Below, piece by piece: positions 1-10,498 of a stretch of DNA of 64,000 nt (its first letter is position 1; each line of letters opens with the position of its first letter). The DNA is taken from contig OV884056.1 of NCBI GenBank assembly GCA_930367215.1, positions 278,238,067-278,302,066 of the forward strand. Reading direction: 5' to 3'. The notes beneath the pieces are model-generated. The model made no database searches and was not told where the DNA came from. It saw only the letters and a program-made list of their open reading frames with translations. Both the position numbers and the translations under genes were made by a program. The DNA is from Pollenia angustigena (lineage: Eukaryota; Arthropoda; Insecta; Diptera; Polleniidae).

Positions 1-307
1 TCTTAAACTTATTATTTTGTAGCTTTCTTCTATAACTACATCTATAACAACTTTCATAACTACTTTTTTCTGGATGTATTAAGGTAAAAAAAATAATGAC
101 TTACTTTTTAATGCGTTCAGTTTGGGACATCCCTTGTAAAATTCATTGGTTCTTTCAGTAGAATTGTAATTAGTGCTCTTATGTTTTTTTGATTACTCAA
201 CACATTATTTTGTAGGCGAAGTTTTTACTGGGTAATAAATCCTGACTATTTTCCATTTTTCAGACGCAAATCAGAAATAAATTTTATTTTGTTTGTTTAC
301 CAAACAG

Positions 308-470
308 CAGAGTCCTAAGCCGATCTTATTTGACGTCGCCAGTGATTTGTGGTTTGAAATTGCTAGCCGCAGGTTAAATTCGAATGTTAGCCGGATAAAA
401 TTTTACCATCAACGGCGACGGCTTACAGAAACTAATGCGGCTCGGCTCAGCCGTTCAGCGCAGGTCCCTT
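308..470. mobile_element. Degenerate GC-rich MITE copy (hAT-like GCCG family)
   Basis: A short GC-rich island in AT-rich DNA. It starts CAGAGTCCTAAGCCG and ends with the inverse of AAGGGACCTGCGC. These ends resemble those of the better preserved element at 21163-22706, which has an 8-bp TSD, and both share repeated GCCG blocks. No TSD is visible here. An open frame across it is an accident of its composition. Confidence 0.45.
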
Positions 471-1890
471 CGGATTAATAACGACAGCACAATAAAAATA
501 ACAAGCAAAGTTCAATTTATTTAAGACACTTTTTGTTTACAAAGCAACAACAATATTTTTAAACCGTTGTAAAATGTTACAACATTACGACAATAAAACA
601 TGATAGCACCTTGTGATTACCCCAATTGTAAAAAAATAAATATTGATTAATATTTTTTTTTTAAATTAAAAATTACGAATTACTACAATATAATGGCATT
701 TTAAGAGAAATCTCTAAGTTAAATATTTCGTTAAAGTAACAACATAATTTTTTTAATATAGTGGGTGACTAAATCGTAATGTGCGATAAGATTTGAAACT
801 GAAGGCACATGCAGTGTGTTTCTTTCTTGGGTGTTTATAATATTTTGATATGAAAACACTTTCTATTTTAGCAGAAGAATATAGAATTGATAAAATCCTT
901 CTAACAACTCTTTATAGATCATCAAATATTCTTTAATGTTGAAACCTTCTTCCAAAATATTCAAATACTTTAATTTTTAGTCGCTTTTAATTATGTTATG
1001 AAATATGAGTTGTTATCAAAATAAAATAAAAAAAATTATAAACAGGGAAAATTTTTAAATTTTACCATAAATGTCATTAGTGTACCATTGAATTTTTAAA
1101 AACTAGATTGTACCAAAACTGGTATGAGCGCCAAAAATTTGTAAACGTCATTGAATCTAAAGAGCAAAAAATTTAATAAAGCTTTTTGTTAAGTGAAAGT
1201 AAAAGCAATTGTGTCCTTTTTTACATTGTTGGATTAATGACTTCTGTGTAAGGTGTCTTCCGTCTGCCACGTGACATAAAAAAAAAGTTTCCCAGTTTGC
1301 CAACCGGTAAAACACAAGTATTCCACCGCCAACCTGAACTAGTCTTAGAAGCTATAAAGGTAAACATTTATTTGCAATTTAATATTCATATTCGTGAAAT
1401 GTATGTTTTATGTGTTTTCGTTTATTAAAATTCTTGAATAACTCTATAAAAATTTTAATATAAAACACTTAAATTTATTATATGAGCGACAAGTTAAAAC
1501 CAAATATAAAAAAATTCCTATAAAAAAAGAGAAAACAAGCGTTGTGAAAGATTCAGTATTATTTATGCGAAAAATAAAGGATGCAGATGAAAATGGTTTG
1601 GTTCATAATATTTAGGAAAAAGTTGAAAATTAAGAAATGCATATGTAATATTTATGTTTAAGCCAGCACTTAAAAAACTGCAGTCAAAGTAGAAAAACTG
1701 TTATAAATTCCACTTCTCTATTATCTTTGGCCAAAAGAAAACTGTGCTTTTACTTCTGATTCATTATATGTATATAATAGCCGCTGTTAAGCCAACTCAA
1801 AAAGCGAGAAGTTGTAGAAACATTTTCGTTTTTTTTTTTTTTTGTTTGGCAGTTTTTGGTTTCGACTGCAGTTTTTCAAACCCTAGCTTA
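471..1890. other. Unassigned AT-rich DNA
   Basis: No repeat end or long reading frame that I can support. A 36-codon open stretch ending in a GTAAAC donor-like site near 1250-1357 was noted but not recognised. Confidence 0.5.
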
Positions 1891-2175
1891 CCCAGCAAAA
1901 ACTTTACTTACCTGCTAAGTAAGCAAATAATATTGGAGAAAATAAACCCCACGTATTTTTCGGCTGAATAACTACTTATTTTTGTGGTGTCCAACGAATT
2001 CAGTACTTACAAAATACACTTACTTGAAGTCAAAAAATACCTACCCAGCAAAAACTTACATTGCAAAGTAATGAGTTAAAAAGCTAATATAACGACTCTT
2101 CACTACTTATACATTGGCATTTTAACTCATTATTTTAACACGGTGATGTCATTGGAGGCAAGTACTTACCACCCT

Positions 2176-2620
2176 CGCTTACAAATAGGGAGTTAAATAA
2201 GTCATTACCACATTCGCTTACAAATAGGGACTTAAATAAGTTATTAGTCCGATGTCACCAAAATTACAACTAGCATGTCAAGACTTTAAAAAAAAAATTT
2301 TTTTATTATTTTTTTTAAATTATTTTTTTTCTATTTTTTCTTATTTTTTCTTAGGGATTCGATCGCGCAACCTCGGTTCTGATAGACTAGCTTACTACCA
2401 GCTAGTCTACCGGGGCAGTGTAGTTTTTTGTTTTTTACTCAATTAAGAGCGTAAATATGAGATTAAATTATTGGAGGCAACTACTTACCACCCTTGCTTA
2501 CCAATAGGGAGTTAAATAAGTCATTACCACATTCGCTTACAAATAGGGAGTTAAATAAGTCATTACCACATTCGCTTACAAATAGGGACTTAAATAACTT
2601 ATTACTCCGATGTCACCAAA
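2176..2620. repeat. ~40-bp tandem units (CGCTTACAAATAGGGA)
   Basis: The core CGCTTACAAATAGGGA recurs at 2176, 2216, 2534 and 2573, with a diverged copy near 2494. Spacing is 39-40 bp within each cluster. The two clusters are direct copies of one another separated by the SINE piece. Confidence 0.75.
2353..2421 (-). mobile_element. tRNA-derived SINE fragment, family 1
   Basis: On the minus strand it reads CCCCGGTAGACTAGC... and ends in a B-box-like GCGATCGAATCCC (plus 2354-2366). A long T-rich run (plus ~2290-2352) lies where an A-rich tail would be. It aligns well with 43757-43842 and with 45190-45273, so this is a dispersed family rather than a tRNA gene. It lacks a tRNA cloverleaf and full-length tRNA ends. 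Confidence 0.7.
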
Positions 2621-3470
2621 ATTACAACTAACATGTCATGACTATAAAATTTCAGTACAGCATAATTTTTCATATTCAAATTTATTACAAATTGTTTTTT
2701 ATTTATAATACAAATTGTAAGAACAAATATTTTAAATCAATTTGTATTAGATTTGAAAAAACTTCAACCGTAGATGCATTTTATTACGAATGAATTATAA
2801 ATTTCGTTAATTAACTCATACACAAGTACTTAGGTATCAGATTATATGTCAGCCATTACCAAACTACTTCTATGTAATAAGTAAGTTGTTCAGTAATGGC
2901 AAGTCATTACCAAGTTTTTGCTGGGTAGTTATTATTTAACTACTAGTAATTTGAATTGTAAGTACTTATTAACTTATCAGAAGCCAAAAAATCACTAGTT
3001 AATAGACCTAATAAGTAGTTATTGAGTACGTTACTAGTAAGCAAATATTCAGTAGAAAAAAATAACAGAAGTAATAAGTAGTTGCTGAGATCATTACTAG
3101 TAAGTACTTATTGAAGTTTTCAGAATAATGACAATTGTAATGACAACTGCTTACCAGGTAATATATGAAATAACTACCACCTATTACTAAAAATCAAAAA
3201 GTTTTTCCTGGGTAATTACTTTGAATAATTGCATTGCCTACTTTTTGGCAAATTTTTATAATTTTAAAAAATACTTCACATGAAATTTTAAACAAATACC
3301 ACCTAAAATAAAGATTTTGTTTTAACAAAAACGTGAACATTATTTATTTATTTATTTAATGATTTATCAGCTTTTAGCCATGATTTTGTTTGCGTGAAAA
3401 TTAGAGCAAGATTTAAAGAAAAGGGCTTATAACATAAAAAATTTACAAACATTTTATGTTGTTTTCTATA

Positions 3471-4795
3471 CACAGAAAAAAGTAAAAAACGGTTTTGATC
3501 ACCAAAATAATTGAAACAAGCAAAAAATTGTTTAATTTTGCACCTATCACCGAAATGATTATACCAATTACTCGTATTTGCAAAAAATGCAAAACAAGGA
3601 TTTTTTTCCAATTAAAAAGTTTTTACATTTTAATTACAAAAATAATTGAAAAAATTATTAATATTAAATAATATTTTAATTGAATGAATTAACAAATTAA
3701 TTAAAAAAAAATCAATATTTTAATTGAATGAATTACTAAAGTAATTGATTACAATAAAAAAAATTAATTATTTTAATAATTGTATTGATTAAAACAGTGA
3801 TTGAATTTTTGCATTAAATCGATTTAATTTTTAATTGAATAAATTAAACAGTGTATTTGAAATACACTCTAAATTCAATTACGCAAATTATTCAATCAAA
3901 CAAATTGTTAATTGAATAAGTTTGTTAAATCAATTCAGTTGATGGTTAAATGAAGCAAAATAATAATATTTAAAATATATGTTTTATTTATATATGGTTT
4001 AAAAATAACTTGTTTTATTTGTTTAATTGTAATAGCTCATGCTTAATTGTACAAATTTTGGAAGATTTTTTGACAGAGGAATTTCATACATACAACTTTG
4101 TATAAAATTGTTGAATAACTCTGATTCTTCAGGGTATTAAAGATTGAAAACAAAAAACTGTTTTTGTTGTGTAATTTGGCTGTACTTTTTTCACCTATTC
4201 AATTTGAACGCACAACATGAAATGACGCCAAAAATAATTTAAGAATTAACAAACAAAGAAAATAAACACCAAATTTCGATAGCGACCACAACCACCGTCA
4301 ACATTGTGGTCAGCCACAAGGCGATTTTTTATTTTACGCATAATATACATATGAATGTAGGCTCATTATTGACATTGTTGGTGGTCATAATTGTATTTCG
4401 TCTATAACAAATTTCAGTTCATGTTTTACTAGTTGATAGTTTTTTTTTGCACGCGACGCTTACTGTTCTTTTTGATGACAAAAACATGTGTGTATGTACA
4501 TGTAAGGGCAAAGACAATAAATTTATAAAGATGTTGGTTGCACTTGTAACATTTGTCGTAAACTGTTGATGAGGGAGGAAAGTAACAAGGAGAAAGCAAC
4601 AAAGTGTTCAATTCAAACAACCGAGTTGATTGATTCAATTAAACTTTTAGTTAAAATTAAGCTTAAAATCGAGTAAAATTTTAATTGAAAAAAAATATTT
4701 TTTTTAATTCAATCAATTAAGAACGTAATCAAATTTATTTTAAAGTTCAAAAATCAATATTAATTGAAAAAAAACTGCCAATAATTTTTTCTGTG
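3471..4795. mobile_element. CACAG-ended TIR element D
   Basis: Starts CACAGAAAAAAGTAA and ends with the inverse ATAATTTTTTCTGTG, with TA at 3469-3470 and 4796-4797. The interior is AT-rich with long degenerate AATTGAATGAATTAA runs. Near 4219 a very short MTPKII-coding start resembles the starts seen in elements A and B. TA duplication plus CAC ends fits a Tc1/mariner-like or CACTA-like non-autonomous element; I cannot decide which. Confidence 0.65.
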
Positions 4796-4814
4796 TATCT
4801 ATACTTATTTTAAG

Positions 4815-5099
4815 AACAATTTTGATTTTTAGTTGAACTGTTAATTTCTAATTTTAGATATTCTTTAATTAGGCTTGAATTCATCAAATTTAATTTTCAT
4901 TCAATTATTTTCACTGAGGGAAGAAATTTTTACAACTTGGACAGCCAAGAAAAATTATCAATAAATTTTAATAAAAATTCCAAGTTCTAATAATTTCTTC
5001 CCTCAGTGAAAATAATTTAATGAAAAATAAATTTGATGAACTCAAGCCTAATTAAAGAATATCAAAAATTAACAGTTCAACTAAAAATCAAAATTGTTT
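4815..5099. repeat. Long inverted repeat (~120-bp arms)
   Basis: Left arm about 4815-4940, right arm about 4980-5099, spacer ~40 bp. Each arm contains CTTTAATTAGGCTTGA or its complement and CACTGAGGGAAGAAAT or its complement. The arms are nearly identical, so the transcript would fold into a long hairpin. It lies between element D and SINE family 2, and the right arm also matches the tail of the SINE copy at 24.9 kb. Confidence 0.85.
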
Positions 5100-5450
5100 A
5101 ATTATTTTTGTGAAGAAAGGAATTTTACAACATGAAAATTAATTAAAATTGTTATTGATAATCCTTCATTCTTGACGTGGCTCGGGCTCGAACCCTGGCC
5201 GGCAGGTTACCATGACATGTTTCGATCGCAACCACTCGATCTCCTCAGATGGATTTGCCGTCTTACACTCGCAGCCATCGACGACTGCTGACGTCACTAG
5301 TCAAACATCAATCCTTAAACCAAATTGTATTTTAACATTTGGTAGATCGAAATTTGCTTTCCTGAATGATTATCCATTTTAATTGATTTTACATGTTTTT
5401 TCCTTTACCTCTGTTTTTTCGTACTTTTGTCAAGAATTTTTCTTGAAGTC
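5100..5450 (-). mobile_element. tRNA-derived SINE, family 2
   Basis: Minus-strand A-box-like GATCGAGTGGTTGCGATCG (plus 5223-5241) is followed by a B-box GGGTTCGAGCCC (plus 5184-5195), as in a tRNA-Leu/Ser-type head. The whole segment, including flanks containing AAATTTGCTTTCCTGAA and ATTTTAATTGATTTTACATG, is matched on the opposite strand at ~24590-24925, so it is a repeat copy. Element ends are not resolved. Confidence 0.7.
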
Positions 5451-5686
5451 CAAGTACTAGCAAATTTGTATTTAGATAAAAATTCTGTAGTGTAAATGTT
5501 TGAAAACAGTTCAACAACAATAACCACAATACTAATTATATCAAAAATCTTTAAAAAGTGTCAGCATTTTTTAAAATTATTTATATCATTTAGGGGCCGA
5601 TGTTGAATGTAACCACACCTAAACGTCAAGTTTTTTTCTGCATTACATTTGACATATCTTAATTTCAGACTAACTCAATTTAAACC

Positions 5687-6075
5687 ATGGAAAGATTCAC
5701 AATCGAGCAGCAATGGTCATCTTTAGTGCTGAGGCACATTTTCACCTCAGTGGATTCGTTAATATGCAGAATTGCCGCGTTTGGACGAATGATAATACAA
5801 AAGTGATTGTCGAAAAACCTATGCACCCACAAACAGTGACTGTTTGGTGCGGTTTATGGGCTCGCGGCATCATCGGGCCTTATTTTTTCCAAAATGAGGC
5901 CGGTCAGGCAGTCACTGTGAATGGAGTTCACTATCGTGAGATGATAACGAACTTTTTATGGCCCGAATTGGAAGATATGGATGTGGACGATGTGGTTTCA
6001 ACAGGACGGTGCCACTTGCCACACAGCTAACAAAATAATGGCGGTTTTGCAAGACAAATTCAATGGCCGATGGTT
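5687..6075 (+). pseudogene. Mariner-like transposase, internally deleted
   Basis: The reading frame opens with MERFTIEQQ, the usual N-terminus of this family, then jumps straight to the catalytic-core segment IFSAEAHFHLSGFVN, so roughly the first half of the transposase is missing. The core then reads through KPMHPQTVTVWCGLWARG and VTVNGVHYREMITNFLWPEL. The first catalytic Asp of FSDEAHF is Ala here (FSAEAHF). A 2-bp loss before QQDGATCHTA shifts the frame, and the copy stops abruptly at ~6075 where other repeat sequence begins. A transposase of the Tc1/mariner superfamily cuts and rejoins its own TIR ends; this copy cannot. Closest relative in the window is 39075-39945. Confidence 0.9.
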
Positions 6076-7000
6076 AAATGCTATTTCTATAACAAATTTT
6101 TCGAAAAAAAAGTGCCAAAGGAAAAGTGTACCAAGAGTACCCGCTTTTCCTGTATGTTAGTGTAGGCTATAATATGAATGTATACCAGATTTATCCCACT
6201 TTACCACTTAAAAAGTAACCTATATTTTAATCTGGGTCATATGCAATATGTATACCAATTTTATCAAGAAGAGAAAAAGTACCAAATTACCAATTTTCCG
6301 CGTTTTTAAACTCTTTAAAAGTACACTTATTCTTTATCTGGGCCATATTTCTATAAACAAAATTATAGGCGTTATTATTGTTTGCCAACACATGCATACA
6401 TATAAGTATAAGTAAAAACTCTTGAGCAACCGACATTCAACTGTCCATATTAAAAGCATTGTGGGTGTCAAAATATGTATATTTCGGCCACTGGGTCATA
6501 TGCAATCTGTATACCAAACTTATTCAAAAGAGAAAAATTACCAAAAGTACAAATTTTTTTTTTCGCTCTTGCATCATAAAAAGTACCTAATTTTTTAATC
6601 TGGGCCATATGCTATCTTTATAACAAAAAAAAAAAAAAAAGAGAAAAAGAACCATTTTAGGACCCCTGAAAGTAGACTGTATGTTTATGTAGGCTTTAAT
6701 CTGTATGGATATCAAATTTATCAAATAGAGAAAAAGTATTAGTTTTATCCCGTATTAAGCCCTTAAAATACCAATTGTGACCCTTAAAAAGTACCCTATA
6801 TTTTAATCTCGACCATATGCAATATGTTTACTCAATTTGAATCCTTTTTTTTTCTCCACAAAAGTACCCTTTATTTGAACCCAGGCCATATGCTATCCGC
6901 CTACAAATCTTCATACACATTCATCTAGCGGGTTTCGTATGATTGAGCCACAAACCAACAAACATCCAAATATCTTAACTTACACATTTATAATATTAGT
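6076..7000 (-). mobile_element. Helitron-like repeat with diverged tandem units
   Basis: The right edge, read on the minus strand, begins TCCTACTAATATTATAAATG followed by TTTGGATGTTTGTTGG, a start typical of Helitron-like elements in arthropods. To its left are degenerate units of about 110-250 bp, each with a variant of GGGCCATATGCAATATGTATACC and AGAGAAAAAGTACC (near 6230, 6485, 6600, 6805, 6885). A 3' hairpin and CTRR end was not located, so the left boundary is uncertain. Confidence 0.5.
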
Positions 7001-7240
7001 AGGATTTTTTTATTTTATTTATTTATTGCAAATTTGTTGGATGTAAGCCTTAAATTCCAATGAACTGCAGAAAAGTACGTTAGCATATGTATATTGAAAG
7101 CAACAAAAGAATCTTAATAAATAAGTAAGAACTCAACTTTGTATACCCTTCTAGACATTTCTTGCTTTTAGGTGAGTTTAAGGAATTTGAGTTATTGAAA
7201 AGAGATCATTAATGGAATTTAAAATTTTTAACGAACATAA
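7001..7240. other. Unassigned AT-rich DNA
   Basis: Nothing recognisable on either strand. Confidence 0.5.
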
Positions 7241-7505
7241 GTCACATTTTTTATAAAACATTTACTGCCAAACATTTGAATTTGTTGTTGAAAAAGGTAT
7301 GACGAATTGAGAAGTGTACTTTCTTTTGTGTACAAGCAGTTGTAAGTTTGTTATTGAGAGAAAGAATAGGAAAAAGTAAAAGGGAAGGTATTCAAAATAC
7401 TTAAAATGCAGCAAAACAATAGTTTCATTGTATGTACCAAATGAAGTTTCAAAAGAGGAGATTGAAAAGATTTCACAGCAAGTATTTCATATTATGGACC
7501 AGAAC
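7241..7505. mobile_element. Harbinger-like MITE (GTCC..CATATTATGAAAC family)
   Basis: Diverged copy of the family at 25527 and 33573. The ends are GTCACATTTTTTATAAAAC and the inverse of GTTCTGGTCCATAATATG, flanked by TAA on both sides (7238-7240 and 7506-7508). The interior shares GTGTACAAGCAGT and GTTTGTTA blocks with 25527-25768. Confidence 0.7.
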
Positions 7506-8190
7506 TAAATAAAATAAATATCTTATGAAATGTTTAAGAAATCCCACCTTTATCGTCAGACTGTAAAGAACTTTATGACAGGGACAAAATACATTAACTT
7601 AATGCGTATACAATTTTAAACAAACATTTTTTTCTGTTTTAATAAAAACACCTTTAAAAATGTATAAAAAATCACACTTTTTTCTTGAAACTTTTTTTAA
7701 CAATAACTACGATAAGATTATTTTTTATATTGCTGCCTTTTAAATTTAATATGGTAGCACATGTAGTTAATTTATCTATACACTTTTATGGTTCTGTATG
7801 CGTTTTCCACAAACGGAAAAAAAATAATGCCAAGTAACACATTTTTGGTGTTTTTGTAATTTTACTACCAGTTGTCTTTATTAAAAAAGTTTTACAAGTT
7901 CAAAAGAAAAAAACATCGGCGTTACTTTGAAAAACGTCTTATTGTCAGACAAATCTATTAAGAAGTTTGACATACAATTTTGAAGGAGAAAAAGAAAATC
8001 AATTGAGTAAATTACGGAGTTTTTCTTTTTTTTTAATGGAAGAAAGCAAAATTTTCAGCTTCAATAAACAATTATTATGAATTTGGTTTATTAAATTTTT
8101 TATGTTTGTACTTGGTAAAACTTTTTTCGAATTTATGTATGTATGTGTGTATCGGGTTTTTCAACAAGAACTTTGTTTTCTAAAAATAAA
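7506..8190. other. Unassigned AT-rich DNA
   Basis: No repeat signature or coding segment I can support; several T and A runs. Confidence 0.5.
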
Positions 8191-8690
8191 ATAAAACAAA
8201 AAAAATATGAACGAAAAATGATATCTGGCAAATGTCTACCACGAGCACTCTGACAGATGTTGATTCTTTCATCAAAGTTTTTAATCACTTTTTTGCAAAA
8301 TGGCCGGTCTATTTCGTTAATCACAACACGTATTTTGAGTTTTAAAGCTGCAATGGCTTCGATTGGCTCCATATAGATCCTGTCCCTAATATAGCCCCAC
8401 AAAAAATAATACAGTGGTGTTAAATCATACGATCTGGCTGGCCACTTAACAGCTGATGTTCATGAAATTAAGCAATAGGGGAATTTGGCTTGCAATAAAT
8501 TGATCGTTTCATTGGATGTGTGACATGTGGCACCGTCCTGTTGAAACCACATGTCAGGGATATATCCACGTCAGCAATAAAAGGCCAAAATTGAGTTGTT
8601 AACTTCTGGCGAAACCGTGATCCGGCCTCATCTTCGAAAAAACGGCCCAATCACGCCTCCAGACGACACACAATGCTTTGGTCCATAGAC
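8191..8690 (-). pseudogene. Mariner-like transposase, C-terminal half
   Basis: On the minus strand the segment encodes FFEDEAG, then WFQQDGATCHTSNET, then DLTPLYYFLWGYIRDRIY, and the tail ARGRHLPDIIF, the C-terminal half of a mariner-like transposase. The second and third catalytic Asp are both present with 36 residues between them. One TGA interrupts that interval and there are further stops and shifts around 8400-8470. The first catalytic Asp and the DNA-binding domain are absent. Sequence differs clearly from the 5.7-kb and 39-kb copies, so it is a different lineage of the same family. Confidence 0.9.
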
Positions 8691-9329
8691 ATAAATCAAA
8701 AAAAAAAAACAAGTCTTATATTGTACTTAAAAATGTACAGATCGATAGATAACAAAATAATCAAAATGAATTTTGAAGAATTTTTAAGATTTAACTCTTT
8801 TTGGCGGCGCTAGAGGGCGCCAAAGTTTGAGAATTTATAGTAAAAATGGCCAAACAACTACTTGAGTTTTACATGCTTTAGGAAAACTGTTGTAAAACTG
8901 TTGTTTTTTAAAGCACGAGATTGAAATTTTTTTAATCTTTAATCTTTACTATATTTAGAATTAACTGTAAAAAAATTTTATTGAATTATTTTCTCATAAG
9001 TGTTTTTTTATTGGTTTGAAAAATGATTATTATTTACTTAAGTTCTAAAAATGTTCTAACTTTGATGGAATATTAAAAAAAAAAAAAATACCGTCTATGG
9101 GGTTTTTTCTGATTTCGAATATTCAAACTTTTTTCTAATAACTACAAGAAAAAAAATTTAAAAAATTTTACCACAACTTGAAAAAAAATGTATTTAAAAA
9201 AAATGCTATTTTCGTGATTTTTGCTCAAATTTTCATAGATTGAATTAGTTTAAAAAAAATAAACTAGGCACATAATAAGAAATATTAGGTATTAAAGTGG
9301 TTTTATGTAATTATAATGAAACGTAACTA
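8691..9329. other. Unassigned AT-rich DNA
   Basis: Contains a small GC-rich palindromic spot (GGCGGCGCTAGAGGGCGCC, about 8803-8821) but no identifiable gene or element. Confidence 0.5.
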
Positions 9330-9775
9330 CCCAGTAAAAAACGTGCTCCAAAAGGAGCAGGTTTTTTGTATGAATTCATACCTCAAATCGCTTCAAACCT
9401 GCTGATGGGATGCCTGATTTTTTTATGGGGTGTTCCCGGTTTGGAGGACTATTTTCTGCTGACAATAAGCGCTTCTTTTAACATGCAAACAAAGCGCTCC
9501 TAGAGTGCTTTTTTAACGGTTAACTATATTAACATATTCATTAATGTTTTGCTTTTACTTGTTTAAATGCCTTTTTTCAATCATTTTCGTAAGCCATAAT
9601 ATATATTTTTTTTTTTCGCTTAAAACACCTCTTCGTTGCCAGCACTAAAATAGCAGCTTTTTTGTATGTTTTATTCGTTATCATTTACTGCTTTATAAGA
9701 GCTCTCTAATTGAAGCGCTTGAGTATGCGCTTTTTCTCTGTAGTGCTTCAAAAAACACAAATTTTTTTTACTGGG
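9330..9775. mobile_element. CCCAG-ended TIR element, 446 bp
   Basis: CCCAGTAAAAAA at the left and TTTTTTTACTGGG at the right, TA at 9328-9329 and 9776-9777. A ~65-bp internal block (CAAACCTGCTGATGGGATGC followed by TATGGGGTGTTCCC) is shared with the 771-bp element at 32379-33149, so the two are one family. Non-coding. Confidence 0.75.
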
Positions 9776-9781
9776 TAATAA

Positions 9782-10098
9782 GTCTACTTTCACACGTTTC
9801 ATCTTTTGATGCTCAACTCTTATGTTTTTAGGTGAGAGAAGAAAGAAGAAAGGGGGTTAGTACAGAGATGCCTGTACTCGGTCAGTACGCTTTGTGTTTT
9901 TATTCGTTGGTATATGCCAGCAATGGCTGCATGTAAATTTTTTCTTTTCTTTTTCTCTTTGATTCACTGTTAATGAAATTGTTGTTGTTTTGAACCGAAA
10001 AAAGTTGAAACCGATTGCTGCGTGTGATTATGTTGGCATCTTTAAAAGGGAATTGAAAAGAAGTTGAGCATCAAAAGATGAAACGTGTAAATTTAGAC
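9782..10098. mobile_element. Harbinger-like MITE, TSD TAA
   Basis: TIRs of ~35 bp: GTCTACTTTCACACGTTTC at the left and the inverse GAAACGTGTAAATTTAGAC at the right, extending through CATCTTTTGATGCTCAACT. TAA flanks it at 9779-9781 and 10099-10101. It sits 20 bp upstream of the splice-acceptor-like end of the exon at 10117. Confidence 0.85.
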
Positions 10099-10116
10099 TA
10101 ACGAAAATAAATTTCA

Positions 10117-10406
10117 GGGTTCTTGTCCGGAGAAGCATTGGAAGCCAACCACAAAATCGTGAGAAAAACCAGACTGTCCCACGACGACACTCATAAAGAT
10201 TTAATGACTCATTTAATACTTTCCTTAGATCCGTTGTTATCTTCAAAATGGAATCCAAAGACTAAAAAAATATATTTTTTGAAGAAATTGAGAAATATAT
10301 ACTGAGAGAAAATGTTGATGAACCAGCTAAAGATGACGAAACAAATGTTTCGTTGAGCGGCAATATTTTTTTGGAAGAATCCAGTACTGAAGATGATTTA
10401 TTGTAA
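10117..10406 (+). pseudogene. Eroded last exon of an uncharacterised arthropod protein family
   Basis: An acceptor-like AAATTTCAG precedes a frame reading FLSGEALEANHKIVRKTR, then THKDLMTHLILSLDPLLSSK. After a frameshift in an A/T run near 10265-10280 a second frame continues FEEIEKYILRENVDEPAKDD and ends with the acidic tail EESSTEDDLL and a stop at 10406. The pattern SGEALEA/SEEA.EA, a basic stretch, then a DLM..LL.SSDP block is one I associate with uncharacterised, often multicopy and element-linked, insect proteins; no molecular function is known to me. One frameshift, no stop in the main frame. Upstream exons were not found; two TIR elements fill the region where they would be. Confidence 0.6.
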
Positions 10407-10498
10407 TTAAAAAAATTACCATATGTATGTAAATGTAATAAATAAATTAATTTAAAGAAAATTAATTAGGAATATAATAAGAAATAATTCCAAATAAC

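Larger units (their letters stand above)
2044..2925. mobile_element. CCCAG-ended TIR element (inner)
   Basis: CCCAGCAAAAACTTAC at the left is matched by CAAGTTTTTGCTGGG at the right, with TA flanks at 2042-2043 and 2926-2927. It contains a duplicated block (about 2137-2286 and 2460-2645) built from ~40-bp tandem units, and a tRNA-derived SINE piece lies between the two copies. The same CCCAG/CTGGG ends recur at 9330, 32379 and 44417 with mostly different interiors. Confidence 0.65.
1891..3212. mobile_element. CCCAG-ended TIR element (outer)
   Basis: Starts CCCAGCAAAAACTT and ends AGTTTTTCCTGGG, with TA on both outer sides (1889-1890 and 3213-3214), as expected for a 2-bp TA duplication. A second, better matched pair of the same ends lies inside (2044-2925), so this is either a nested insertion of the same family or an element with duplicated termini. 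The subterminal zones are full of short variants of AAGTACTTA/TAAGTAGTTA. No coding capacity; non-autonomous. Confidence 0.6.

Noticed and set aside
293..478. 61-codon open frame
   Set aside because: Lies across a GC-rich MITE relic; GC-rich repeats lack stops by composition.
1250..1357. Possible exon (VFHRQPELVLEAIK followed by a GTAAAC donor)
   Set aside because: Vaguely like the DNA-binding linker of pogo-type transposases, but too short and no second exon or homologous copy in the window.
2137..2645. CRISPR-like array of ~40-bp repeats
   Set aside because: Units are contiguous tandem repeats without unique spacers, in eukaryotic transposon DNA.
4270..4330. Slightly GC-rich spot with GTGGT/ACCAC palindromes as a possible gene remnant
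   Set aside because: No open frame; it is interior sequence of element D.
5180..5245. tRNA gene
   Set aside because: A- and B-box-like sites are present but no cloverleaf or acceptor stem can be drawn; the segment is repeated at 24.7 kb as part of a longer repeat.
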